From: Candidatus Hydrogenedentota bacterium | Lineage (GTDB): Bacteria; Hydrogenedentota; Hydrogenedentia; Hydrogenedentales; JAGMZX01 | Assembly: GCA_029556545.1 (NCBI GenBank) | Contig: JAKQEQ010000171.1 | Span: forward strand, 1 to 64,000 | Length of the DNA stretch: 64,000 nucleotides | Direction of reading: 5' to 3' | Part shown: one piece after another, positions 9,218-17,921 of the stretch | Position numbering within the stretch: the stretch's first letter is position 1 | Layout of the letters: the number at the start of each line of letters is the position of its first letter | Program-made: the position numbers and the translations under genes | Notes under the pieces: model-generated | What the model was told of the DNA's origin: nothing | The model's input: only the letters and a program-made list of their open reading frames with translations | The model's database searches: none

Positions 9218-12200
9218 CTATCCTTCCGCCCGGAACGGCAGCCGGATAATAAACCGGCTTCCCTCGCCCGGACCCGATTCGACGCTCATCGTGCCTTTGT
9301 GCTGCCGCGTGATGATGAAGTACGACACTGACAGTCCCAAGCCCGTTCCCACGCCGACTTCTTTGGTTGTGAAGAAAGGTTCGAACGCACGTCGGCGGAT
9401 GGTTTCATCCATGCCGGGCCCATTATCCGACACCTCGATACGGAGGTGACGGGGCTCTCTGGCCAGGCGGACGGTGATGACCGGCGCAATGGTTTTGTCC
9501 CGTGTCGCCAAGGCCTGCGCGGCGTTCTTTACCAGGTTCAGTAGAACCTGCTCGATCTTTGTCTTGTCACACTGGACCGGGGGAAGATTCGACTCGAAGT
9601 CCCGAACGATCTGGATGTTTCGGAAATCGTATTGCTTCTTAAGATCATAGTCGTTGGCGGCAAGCCGAAGGACCGTTTCAACGGCCTCACCCAAGTCCAC
9701 GGACGCCATCTGAGATGTACTTCTGCGGCTGAAAGCAAGCATGTCAGAGACGATCCGGGCGGCGCGCGCGCCGTCGGAACGGATTCCTGCGACGAATTCG
9801 AGGATCCCGCGCTCCCGGAGGTACTGGTGCACCAGCCCGAGATCTATGCCGAGCGCCTGCGCCACTTCGACATTCTTGGCCAAGTCCAGCGACGTGCGGC
9901 GTTCAATATTCTGGCAGGCCTGCAGGATGCCGCCAAGCGGATTGTTGATCTCATGGGCCATGCCGGCTGCCAACCCGCCTACCGACATCATCTTTTCGGT
10001 TTGCACCATCATTTCCTCGATTTGCACGCGGCTGGTGACGTCATCAAGCCGGAGCACGGCGCCCTGGGTGCCGTTCGCGATCAGCGGGTATACCATGAGG
10101 TCGTAGAATCGCATGTCTTGTTCCGAATTGCGCGCGCCGAAACGTTCGTTCTCCAGAGCCTGGCCTTCCCGAATAGCGGCGCGCACCTTCTCGAGTTGAC
10201 CCTGCAATTGCGGGAGTACGTCGCCGAAGTCGCGGCCTTTCACATCCGCTTCCTCCATTCCAGTCAGCCGGGCAGCCTCGCGATTCCAGTGGGTGACGGC
10301 GCCGTCGAGGTCGATGCCTACAAGAACGGAGGGCATCGAATTCACCACGTTCTGGAGGTAGGCACGCATGTGTCTTATGGCGTCTTCAGTGCGCCGTCGC
10401 TGAAGTATCCGCCACATGCCCTCCATGAGAAGCGTTAGTTGACGAGTATCGGATTCGTCATAGGGTTCGTCTTTGTTGCCGACACCGGCCACGGCGACAA
10501 TGCGCCCCTCGTCCATCACGGGAATGTTCATGTGCCGCAAGATCGGCACATGACCTTCGGGGAAGCCCTTCTTGAGGGGACTGGGCACTGTATAATCATT
10601 GGTAATCACCGGTCTGCGCTGGCGGACCGCCTCGCCCCAGAGGCCGGTATCTCTTACGGGATAGACGATCGGCTTCTCCTGAACGGTGCATTGCGACATG
10701 GCGCTACGCGACCACGAGTACATGGTCAGCACGCTCTCATCCTCGTTCATAAACGCTAGATAACCAATCTTGCTTTTTGTGAGCCGCACAGCCTCTTCCA
10801 GTGCGAAATCGGTGAGTTCCTTCATGGAAGCCCGGGTCATCTGATTCAGCCTCAGGAGCGCATCCAAACGCTGTTCGTCCAAATATCGCGCTTCTTCCGC
10901 GCGTTTTCGATCCGTAATATCCCGCAATGTCTCCACGGCGCCGATCACATCGCCCTCCGGCCCCCGGATCACCGCGGCCATGAAATACAACCACCGGCCT
11001 GCGTCTCCCAAATTTGGGAAGAAGTCAGTTGCTTCATACGCCCCTTCCACCAGTTCTGACGGTGTTACCTTGCTTCCATACCACTGCCGCATCTGTTCCC
11101 GCTCGCCCTCCAATAACAAGTCCGCCAGGCATGGCCGCTCTGAAGGGTAGAAGGCCCGCCATTGCTGGGAAGTGCCGAGCATCGTTTCAGCCTTGATTCC
11201 CGTGTATTCCTCCAGAGGTCTATTCCATGAAATCACGCTATGGTCGCGATCGATCACAAATTGCGCTACGGGGCTTCCATGCAAAATCGCCTGCAGGCGG
11301 CTTTCGCTCTCCCGCAGGGCTTGTTCCACCCGCGCCCGGTGCTGCACTTCTTCCACAAGCGCCCTGTTGGATTCTTCCACCTCCCGTGTCCTTTGCTGTA
11401 CCCGTTGCTCCAGCCCCCTATTGGCTCGTTCGAGGTCTTCTTGAGCAGCATCCCGGACACGTTCCAGGTGATGCACCACACGCGCGACGCCCGCAATGAT
11501 GGCGCCTATCAGTACGATTCGGATCAAAACAAACACCGAGGTGCCAGATTCCGAGGTGTAGAATCCGGCTTGCTCACCGGCCAGACGCAGCCAGCCCAGC
11601 ACTACGAGCATGATTACGGTTAAGGGAAAGAGCAGGCGCATGATCAGCCCGGCGGCTCCTCCACTTGTGACCAGTTGCATCCAGCCGCGGTTCGTACGCA
11701 TGAAGAGTATGCCCGTTGAAAGTACGAGGAAAGCAGCGGAAGTGTGGATTGCCATCGCTGTGTACCGATGGGTGTATCCTACGAGCGAGGAAACCCCATA
11801 GAGATATCCGGTGAACGGCAGCATGGCGATGCCAAAGGCGGTTAGCGCGAGGAATTCTGAGGGCCGGAACCAGCGAGTATGCCCAAAATCGGCCAGGAGC
11901 AGCGCCAGGCCAAGGAGTACAAAATTCGCCGCGCTATTGGGCGCCATGCGTCCCGGGTGCGAGGTTTGAACGGCGCTTTGGCTGTCGCGGAACAAGGCCT
12001 CGTCTATGCCCAGAGGAATATTGGAGACATATTCCGCGAGCGTGAGCAGGCCAAGCATCAGGGCCAGCAATGCGCAGGCGCGCCCCATCGTGGTCCTGAG
12101 CGGCGTTGTGGGAGGGTCTTCTCGAAGCAGCCACAGTGCGATTCCCGATAGAAGGAATGCAATGGCCGTATTGGCCTTCATTGCAACATAATCTGGCAGG

Positions 12201-12334
12201 ATATTCGTGAGTTCCGTAATGTCGCCGACCCAGCCAATAAGCACCATCCCGCCTACCAGCGCCACAATCATGCCCGCGCCGCGCGATACGATCCGAAAGC
12301 GCTGAATCAGCTTGTCCTGGCTTGCCCTATTCAT
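9218..12334 (-). CDS. Membrane sensor histidine kinase with PAS, GAF and PAS domains
   Basis: The 1038-residue protein has an N-terminal block of about eight transmembrane helices (residues about 20-290). A coiled coil follows, then a PAS domain (about 340-465), a GAF domain (about 490-650, with GLWGEAVRQRRPVITND), a second PAS domain (about 660-780), HisKA with MAHEINNPLGGIL and an unusually long insert between its helices, and HATPase_c with NLVKNAAQAL, DNGPGMD and GTGLGLSV. There is no receiver, so output should go to the adjacent lone receiver. The ATG overlaps the stop of the upstream gene by 4 bp. What it senses cannot be told; the membrane block resembles MASE-like sensors but I cannot assign a family. 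Confidence 0.94.
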   Translation of the reverse strand: MNRASQDKLIQRFRIVSRGAGMIVALVGGMVLIGWVGDITELTNILPDYVAMKANTAIAFLLSGIALWLLREDPPTTPLRTTMGRACALLALMLGLLTLAEYVSNIPLGIDEALFRDSQSAVQTSHPGRMAPNSAANFVLLGLALLLADFGHTRWFRPSEFLALTAFGIAMLPFTGYLYGVSSLVGYTHRYTAMAIHTSAAFLVLSTGILFMRTNRGWMQLVTSGGAAGLIMRLLFPLTVIMLVVLGWLRLAGEQAGFYTSESGTSVFVLIRIVLIGAIIAGVARVVHHLERVRDAAQEDLERANRGLEQRVQQRTREVEESNRALVEEVQHRARVEQALRESESRLQAILHGSPVAQFVIDRDHSVISWNRPLEEYTGIKAETMLGTSQQWRAFYPSERPCLADLLLEGEREQMRQWYGSKVTPSELVEGAYEATDFFPNLGDAGRWLYFMAAVIRGPEGDVIGAVETLRDITDRKRAEEARYLDEQRLDALLRLNQMTRASMKELTDFALEEAVRLTKSKIGYLAFMNEDESVLTMYSWSRSAMSQCTVQEKPIVYPVRDTGLWGEAVRQRRPVITNDYTVPSPLKKGFPEGHVPILRHMNIPVMDEGRIVAVAGVGNKDEPYDESDTRQLTLLMEGMWRILQRRRTEDAIRHMRAYLQNVVNSMPSVLVGIDLDGAVTHWNREAARLTGMEEADVKGRDFGDVLPQLQGQLEKVRAAIREGQALENERFGARNSEQDMRFYDLMVYPLIANGTQGAVLRLDDVTSRVQIEEMMVQTEKMMSVGGLAAGMAHEINNPLGGILQACQNIERRTSLDLAKNVEVAQALGIDLGLVHQYLRERGILEFVAGIRSDGARAARIVSDMLAFSRRSTSQMASVDLGEAVETVLRLAANDYDLKKQYDFRNIQIVRDFESNLPPVQCDKTKIEQVLLNLVKNAAQALATRDKTIAPVITVRLAREPRHLRIEVSDNGPGMDETIRRRAFEPFFTTKEVGVGTGLGLSVSYFIITRQHKGTMSVESGPGEGSRFIIRLPFRAEG

Positions 12335-13566
12335 TCCGGACCTCCTGAGGCGATCTCCGGCGCTTTGTCCACCGAAGACGTCTCCCCATGTTGGCTCGAT
12401 CCTTCAACTGCCGGGCGCTGGGTATCTGGGGACCGGGGCATTACGGGAAGAGTAAAATGAAAGCAGGATCCGCGTCCCTCTTCGCTTTCAAATCCCACCG
12501 TGCCGCCATGCATCTCGACAAAATCCTTCACGATGGCCAATCCAAGACCGATCCCTCGTTTTCTGAATTCATAGTATCCGGAGGAGTGATGCATGACATC
12601 GAGGGTTGCGAAGAGCCGCTCAAACATGTGCGGTTTGTCCGCGTTCGAGATGCCTATGCCCGGGTCCTTCACGGACACCCGTATCGCACCTGAACCCTCC
12701 CGGCATACGCGGACCTCTATATTTCGGCCGTCGGGGGTAAACTTTATGGCGTTCATCAACAGATTGGCCAGAGCATCGCTGATCTTGCCCCGGTCTACTG
12801 AGATCTCCGGAAGGTTGGGTTCGATCTCGGCCTGGATCCGCTGTGACCGAAGCCCGGCGAAGGGTGCAACGCCGCTCATAGTGTCATGAACGAGAACGCC
12901 CAAATCCGAGCATTCGCGTTGGAGTTCCTTATCGTACTTGTCCTCCCGGCTCGCTTTTAGTACTTCCTCGACGATGCGCCAGAGCCGCTGCGCAGCGGCG
13001 GACAGCCCGTCCACTATTTCCTGGACTTCCTGACTTTGCTGCGCCTTGAGCGAAAACAAGATCTCAAGGTTCAGAAAGATGAGGGACAGCGGGCTCCGCA
13101 ATTCATGCGAAGTCATCGTGATAAACGCGGATTTCAATTGATCGAGTTCGCGGAGCTTTGCCGCAATGGCCGCCTGAACCTGAGCCTCCGTCTGCAAGTG
13201 AATCAGCCGTTCCGCGGAATGCATACGAACAAGCAGCTCTTCCATATCCAACGGTTTCGTCATGAAATCGTCCGCGCCGGCTGACATGCCCGCCACAAAA
13301 TTCTCCTTGCCCGACCGGGACGTCATGAGGACAATAAACACGTAATGGCCCCGGTTGAGGAGCCGGGTTCGTCGGCAGACTTCCAGACCGTCCAAGCCCG
13401 GCATCATCCAATCCACCAGTAGCGTATCCAGCGACGGGTCCTCCTCTATCATCCTCAGCGCCTCCTCCCCGTCGCCGGCCAATCGGACTTCATGTCCCCA
13501 CGCTTCAAGCTGGCGCTTGAGCAAAATCCGAATTACAGAATCATCATCCGCGATAAGGATCTTCAT
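12331..13566 (-). CDS. Receiver-histidine kinase
   Basis: The ATG at 13566 (MKILIADDDSVIRILL) is preferred over a GTG nine codons upstream because it opens the receiver domain as in relatives and follows GAGGA. The 411-residue product has a receiver (D52 in LLVDWMMPGLDG, K104), then HisKA with MTSHELRSPL (H154), then HATPase_c with NLLMNAIKF, DPGIGI and GIGLGLAI. A proline-rich tail follows. It has no membrane segment, so a separate kinase must feed its receiver. It is first in the four-gene signalling operon and has a good promoter. Confidence 0.93.
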   Translation of the reverse strand: MKILIADDDSVIRILLKRQLEAWGHEVRLAGDGEEALRMIEEDPSLDTLLVDWMMPGLDGLEVCRRTRLLNRGHYVFIVLMTSRSGKENFVAGMSAGADDFMTKPLDMEELLVRMHSAERLIHLQTEAQVQAAIAAKLRELDQLKSAFITMTSHELRSPLSLIFLNLEILFSLKAQQSQEVQEIVDGLSAAAQRLWRIVEEVLKASREDKYDKELQRECSDLGVLVHDTMSGVAPFAGLRSQRIQAEIEPNLPEISVDRGKISDALANLLMNAIKFTPDGRNIEVRVCREGSGAIRVSVKDPGIGISNADKPHMFERLFATLDVMHHSSGYYEFRKRGIGLGLAIVKDFVEMHGGTVGFESEEGRGSCFHFTLPVMPRSPDTQRPAVEGSSQHGETSSVDKAPEIASGGPE

Positions 13567-13623
13567 GGCCGCAAAATCCTCAATAGAAACCACATTGCAC
13601 TACCCCGTTGCCCTCACATCCTC

Positions 13624-13652
13624 ACTATAGCCCCCCCGACTCCATTTGGCAA
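13624..13652 (-). promoter_or_regulatory. Promoter of the histidine-kinase operon
   Basis: On the minus strand a -35 TTGCCA (13652-13647), a 17-base spacer and a -10 TATAGT (13629-13624). The start of transcription would fall near 13617, about 50 bases before the 13566 ATG. Confidence 0.6.
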
Positions 13653-14070
13653 GACGTTGAAATCCATATTGGTTATTAGATCATGGATGAGCGATAGATG
13701 CAACGATGCGCAAGCAGGGGAAGAGCGTCAATTGGCGGGCGTGGGGCCTTCTGTTCGCAGTACAGCGCGGAGCCGCTTTCATGATTCGCTGTGCCGCTCT
13801 TGCCCGAAATTGCTCCCGATTGCGTCCATAGGCCGCCTCCGAATGCAACACCTCGTGCAACATCTCGGTGGCCTGGCCCGGCGTCCAGGGAGGGCATCGC
13901 TCCGCCGCTCGGCCCGTTATTCGATGATGGAGCCCGAACCCACGCGTAGCATAGAGACAACGCTTGAGGAAACGCCGCGAAATCCGAGCCGCCGTGACGT
14001 GGAAGAGTCTTTCCGTGAACTTGCCGACCGTTGCTTTACGCAAGCCGGCGTGCGGTTCTATACTTGGCGC
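13653..14070. other. Intergenic region without a clear gene
   Basis: About 420 bp between the kinase operon promoter and the acetyltransferase. Frames stay open on both strands but show no recognisable domain, and the plus-strand frame that enters the acetyltransferase has no good start here. I see no RNA gene or repeat. Confidence 0.4.
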
Positions 14071-14571
14071 ATGCCCGAGCCTGCAATCGAAATTCGACGG
14101 GGATACGTTCCGGGCGCCATTGGCCGCGTGGTCGAGCTCTCCGGCACGTATTATCATGACCACTGGGGATTCGGCCTGTTCTTCGAGGCGAAGGTGGCCG
14201 CGGACCTGGCCGAATTTCTTTCCCGATACGACCCGGCCCGCGACGGATTCTGGACCGCGTGGGTGTACGGGCGCATCGAAGGGCATATCTCGATTGATGG
14301 ACGGTATGCCGCGGACCAAGGCGCGCACCTCCGCTATTTCATTGTCTCGGATGTGCTGCGGGGCCACGGCATCGGAAACCGACTTATGGAGACCGCCATG
14401 GATTTCTGCCGCGAGGCAGGTCATAAGCGGGTCTTTCTTTGGACATTTGAGGGACTGCACGCGGCCCGACACCTCTACGAGAAACACGGATTCCGACTCG
14501 TCGAACAGCGACTGGGCTCGCAATGGGGCAAGGAAGTCACGGAACAGCAATTGGTGCGGGCTGTGGCCTGA
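14071..14571 (+). CDS. GNAT-family N-acetyltransferase
   Basis: From the ATG at 14071 (MPEPAIEIRRGYVPGAIG) the product is 166 residues. The acetyl-CoA loop is LRGHGIGNRLM (about residues 93-103), preceded by the strand LRYFIVSD and followed by AMDFCREAGHKRVFLWTF and ARHLYEKHGFRLVEQ. That is the complete GNAT core. This type often occurs as the partner domain of MarR-like regulators or as a stand-alone enzyme; the substrate is unknown. The frame is open further upstream, but that region lacks similarity to the fold. No strong ribosome binding site is seen at 14071, so the start is less certain than the domain. Confidence 0.88.
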   Translation: MPEPAIEIRRGYVPGAIGRVVELSGTYYHDHWGFGLFFEAKVAADLAEFLSRYDPARDGFWTAWVYGRIEGHISIDGRYAADQGAHLRYFIVSDVLRGHGIGNRLMETAMDFCREAGHKRVFLWTFEGLHAARHLYEKHGFRLVEQRLGSQWGKEVTEQQLVRAVA

Positions 14572-14695
14572 AGGCGTTGCGGATTGTCCGGATTCGCCGG
14601 CGCCCCCGTATTCCGCGCTCGTTCAACGTCTCGCTGTTGCACGCGCCGCGAATTACGGTTATGCTGGTTTGAAATCGGTAAAGGGGAGTGGTCCG

Positions 14696-15382
14696 GTGGG
14701 CAAGGGCCCAAGAGCGTTGCAGCGCAATCTGCGAACAAGACCTGCGGTGTTCTCCGCCCGTGAAGCCAACCGGCGGTACTTCCGGCACGCCTATCGCACC
14801 GGAGAACACGGCTGGGCGGTCGAGGAGCCGTCTCCCTATGCCGTGGATTTCCTGCGCCGACTCAGCAGCGTTACACCGGGCGGCGTCGTGTTGGACGTGG
14901 GCTGCGGCGAAGGCCGACACGCCATAGCCGCCGCCCGCCTCGGTTTCCGCGTTATCGGCATAGACTATGAGCCGCTCGCGTTGCGGCGGGCGCGACGTTT
15001 CGCCAAGGCAAACCGCATCAAGGAGATCGCGTTTCGCGTCGCGGACGTACTTGACCTGCCGTTTCCGAACGCAAGTTACGATGTCGTTCTGGATTACGGC
15101 TGCTTGCACCATCAAAAGAAGACCGACTGGCCGAGGTATAGGGGGAGTATTCTCCGAGTCCTGAAGCCGCGGGGCTATTACGTGCTTTCAGTGTTCAGTC
15201 CCCGATTTCGTCTGTTCCAAGGCGCGACCAGGAGCTGGCACATCGCATACGGCGCTTACAGGCGATGCTTTGCACAAGAGGAAATCCGCAAGCAGTTCGC
15301 CGCCGACTTCACCATCATCAAGATGATTGAAGAGAAGCGCGGCGGCTTCTGGCATGTCCTGATGCAGAGGCGTTGCGGCTAA
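14696..15382 (+). CDS. Class I SAM-dependent methyltransferase
   Basis: The GTG at 14696 follows AAGGGGAG by about eight bases. The 228-residue product has motif I VLDVGCGEGRHAIAAA (about residues 64-79), then the acidic strand end VIGIDYEP, motif AFRVADVLDLPFP and motif DVVLDYGCLHH. It is a Rossmann-fold methyltransferase with an N-terminal helix region RANRRYFRHAYRTGEHGW-like that positions the substrate. The acceptor is unknown. The family includes tellurite-resistance TehB-like and small-molecule enzymes. It follows the acetyltransferase by 124 bases on the same strand. Confidence 0.88.
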   Translation: MGKGPRALQRNLRTRPAVFSAREANRRYFRHAYRTGEHGWAVEEPSPYAVDFLRRLSSVTPGGVVLDVGCGEGRHAIAAARLGFRVIGIDYEPLALRRARRFAKANRIKEIAFRVADVLDLPFPNASYDVVLDYGCLHHQKKTDWPRYRGSILRVLKPRGYYVLSVFSPRFRLFQGATRSWHIAYGAYRRCFAQEEIRKQFAADFTIIKMIEEKRGGFWHVLMQRRCG

Positions 15383-15439
15383 GTGAGTGCGGAAACCGCT
15401 TACCTTATCCTCGCTCGGTTCGCTGATCCATGCCATGGC

Positions 15440-15565
15440 AGAAACGTCTTCGCGTGGCATGGGCATCTTGTCCATGTTCCTCAATCACGGGTGGGACGCC
15501 CGTGCCACGATGGGGCCTGTCCCCGTCTTCCCGAGCTCCGCAATCCGCAGTCCGCAACCCCCAAT
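15440..15565. repeat. Interspersed-repeat mosaic between convergent genes
   Basis: The stretch contains a GGGCATCTTGTCCATGTTCC segment, a hairpin CACGGG-tgggacg-CCCGTG, then a run of CCGCAATCCGCAGTCCGCAA units. Those units are the reverse-strand form of the heptamers at 21032-21080. No gene is present. It looks like fused ends of two interspersed repeat families. Confidence 0.5.
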
Positions 15566-15569
15566 CAAC

Positions 15570-17885
15570 TCATTTCACCAGCACGCGGAGTTCGTCGATG
15601 GACCACCAGAAGCCGTCGTCGGCGCGGCCGGTCTGCACGATCTTGAGGTAGCGGGCGGTCACGGGCGGGAACTTCACTTCGAGGACGGGCCCGCTGCCGT
15701 CGCCTTGGGCCACGGGGTCGCCGGGGGCGGCCTCGTCGGTGTATGCGTAGACTTCGTAGGCGCGGGGATAGTCCTTGGACGAGCGCGACGTGTCGAGCAC
15801 GATGCCGGCAATCTCCGCCGGGTGGGTCATATCGATCACGAACCATTCGCCGCCGGCCTGCTGCGTGCCCGAGGTCCAGCGCGTGTCCACGTTTTTGTCC
15901 AGCGCCTGACGGAGCATTTCGAGGTTCGACGACGCGCTGAGTTCGTAGAAGTTGGCGCGGATACGCTCGGCGGCGACGGCGGCCTCGGTTCGCACGGCCT
16001 CGTCATCGAGATAGCGTTCGACGATTTCGAGGGCCTTGGGATCGGCCAGGTCCGAGAGTCCCGACAGGATGCGCCGCTTCGCGCTGGCGTTCGAGGCGAG
16101 CTGCAGCGCCTGTTCGTACAGGGCCGCGGTCTCGGCCGCCGGGCGGTCACTGGGCAGTCGAAGCATGCGCACGTACCCGTCGAGCGCCTTCGAGCGGAAC
16201 CGGTCCACGTCCGAATTCCGCGCGATGTCGATGAGGTCCGCCAGGGGCGCGGCGTCGGGCCAACTGCTGAGCGCGCTGACGGCGGCGTAGGCGATGTCCT
16301 CGTTCGAATGCTTGACCGCCGCGCGCAGCGTGTCCAGCGTCGCGGGGTCGCCAATCTCGCCCAGCGCCAGCAAGATCGCGGCTTTGAGACTGGGCGCCTC
16401 CGCCTTGTCCAGCGCCGCAACAACCGGCGCGGCCGCGTCCTCAGGCGCGCCCGCCTTGCGCGCGACCTGCACCACCGTCCGCGTCATCGCGCTCCGCAGT
16501 TCGTCCGGGCACTCCAGCAGCAGATCCGTCATCCTGGGCAAATCGGCGAACGCGGCGGTCCCGGCCAGCGCCTTGACCGCCGCCTCCCGGACGGCGGCGT
16601 CGTCATCGCCGACGCGCGCGACGAGCAGGTCGAGCGCGCCGGGTGTGGCGCGTTCGGCCACGGCGCGTATCAATTCGACGCGCACGGCTGCTTCCGCCCG
16701 CGAGAGTTCGTCGAGGATCGCCGCGTCGACCGCTTCCCCGGGGAGCCGGTAAAGACTGCTTCTCGCCATGCGCTGCTCTTCGCCCTTGGATTCCGCCGCA
16801 ACGCGGGCCAGCGCCGGCACGGAACTCGCGTCGCCGAAGACGCCGAGGCCCTCGAGTGCGGCGGCGCGCACGGCCTCGTGCTCGCTCGCGAGCGCCTTGG
16901 TCACGGCGGGCAGCGCGAAACGATCGCCCCGGTCCACGAGCGCCTTGATCAGGAGCGCCTCGTTCTCCGGCGGCAAGGATTCCGTTTCCAGGAGTTCGAC
17001 GAAGAACCGCGTCGCGGGCGTGCCGGGGATCGCGCGGACGTGGTGCATCGCCTGGAGCACGATTTCGAAGTCGGCCTCGGTCAGCATGATCATCAGGAGA
17101 CGCGCCGCCGACCGCGGGTCCGCCGTGATCCACCCCTGCGCCGCGGCCATAAATTGCGCCTTCGGCTCGGGCGCGTGGTGTATGGCGCGGAACATCTCGC
17201 GGGCGGAGTCGACGTGGCCCGCCGCGAGTTCCGCCCACGCCACCGCGAGATAGGCGTCCACGACGGTCTTGTGCAGCCCCTCGACCTCGTCGAGCATGAC
17301 CAGCATCAGTTCGCGCGCGGCGTCCGTCGTGCCGATGGCGCCAAGTGCGAGCGCCGCCGCCTTCGCGACCTCGAGGTCCTCGTCGCGCAGACACGCGGCC
17401 AGCGGCTGCATCGCCGGCTCGCACTTACGCACGCGCAGCGAATTGATGATCCCGATCTTGAGTTTCCCGGCGGTCTTCCCCATCGCTTCGATGAGCGCCC
17501 GGTCCACCGCCTCGCCGGGCATCGCCTCGATAGCGTACCGCGCGACGTGGCTCAGTTGTTCATCAAGCAGGAGCGGCGAGATCGCGGGCAGTTGTTCTTC
17601 CGTGCCGATGACGTAGAGTTGCCGGCACGCGAATAATTTGCCGTCGAACGTGGTGTCGCCATCGAGCAGCGCCGCGAAGCGGTTCGCGAGGTCGCGGCGG
17701 GCCTCGGTGTCGCCGTGGGATGCCATGACGCGGTCGACCAGGAACTGCAGCGGAGCGGCGTCCTGCCCGAGTTCATACGTCCGGACCGCCTCGAATGCTC
17801 GGTCAATTGTGATCGGTGTTTCCTGCGCCGCAAGGCCACTCGTCACGAGCGCCGCCACTAGAACAAACGCGTACCAGCGTTTCAT
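15570..17885 (-). CDS. Secreted HEAT-repeat protein with C-terminal discoidin (F5/8 type C) domain
   Basis: The 771-residue protein starts with a Sec signal peptide (MKRWYAFVLVAALVTSGLAA). It is then a long chain of HEAT-like helical repeats (about residues 40-620; recurring 'Dxx.R..A..ALG..GD' units). It ends with a discoidin/F5-8C beta-sandwich (about 640-771; NVDTRWTSGTQQAGGEWFVI at the start, ARYLKIVQTG near the end). F5/8C domains bind sugars or cell-surface polymers, and HEAT solenoids bind proteins. So this is probably an extracytoplasmic binding scaffold. It is 36 bases downstream of the Tat-exported oxidoreductase and probably co-transcribed with it. Confidence 0.9.
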   Translation of the reverse strand: MKRWYAFVLVAALVTSGLAAQETPITIDRAFEAVRTYELGQDAAPLQFLVDRVMASHGDTEARRDLANRFAALLDGDTTFDGKLFACRQLYVIGTEEQLPAISPLLLDEQLSHVARYAIEAMPGEAVDRALIEAMGKTAGKLKIGIINSLRVRKCEPAMQPLAACLRDEDLEVAKAAALALGAIGTTDAARELMLVMLDEVEGLHKTVVDAYLAVAWAELAAGHVDSAREMFRAIHHAPEPKAQFMAAAQGWITADPRSAARLLMIMLTEADFEIVLQAMHHVRAIPGTPATRFFVELLETESLPPENEALLIKALVDRGDRFALPAVTKALASEHEAVRAAALEGLGVFGDASSVPALARVAAESKGEEQRMARSSLYRLPGEAVDAAILDELSRAEAAVRVELIRAVAERATPGALDLLVARVGDDDAAVREAAVKALAGTAAFADLPRMTDLLLECPDELRSAMTRTVVQVARKAGAPEDAAAPVVAALDKAEAPSLKAAILLALGEIGDPATLDTLRAAVKHSNEDIAYAAVSALSSWPDAAPLADLIDIARNSDVDRFRSKALDGYVRMLRLPSDRPAAETAALYEQALQLASNASAKRRILSGLSDLADPKALEIVERYLDDEAVRTEAAVAAERIRANFYELSASSNLEMLRQALDKNVDTRWTSGTQQAGGEWFVIDMTHPAEIAGIVLDTSRSSKDYPRAYEVYAYTDEAAPGDPVAQGDGSGPVLEVKFPPVTARYLKIVQTGRADDGFWWSIDELRVLVK

Positions 17886-17921
17886 TGCTTTTTCTCCTCG
17901 TATCTCTGTGCCTTGCAGAAC

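Noticed and set aside
13681..14070. A minus-strand gene upstream of the acetyltransferase
   Set aside because: The frame is open but has no start signal, no domain, and is the shadow of the acetyltransferase for most of its length.
15387..17636. A 749-codon open frame on the plus strand
   Set aside because: It is antisense to the HEAT-discoidin gene, is very rich in R, G and H as expected of a GC-rich shadow frame, and has no domain.
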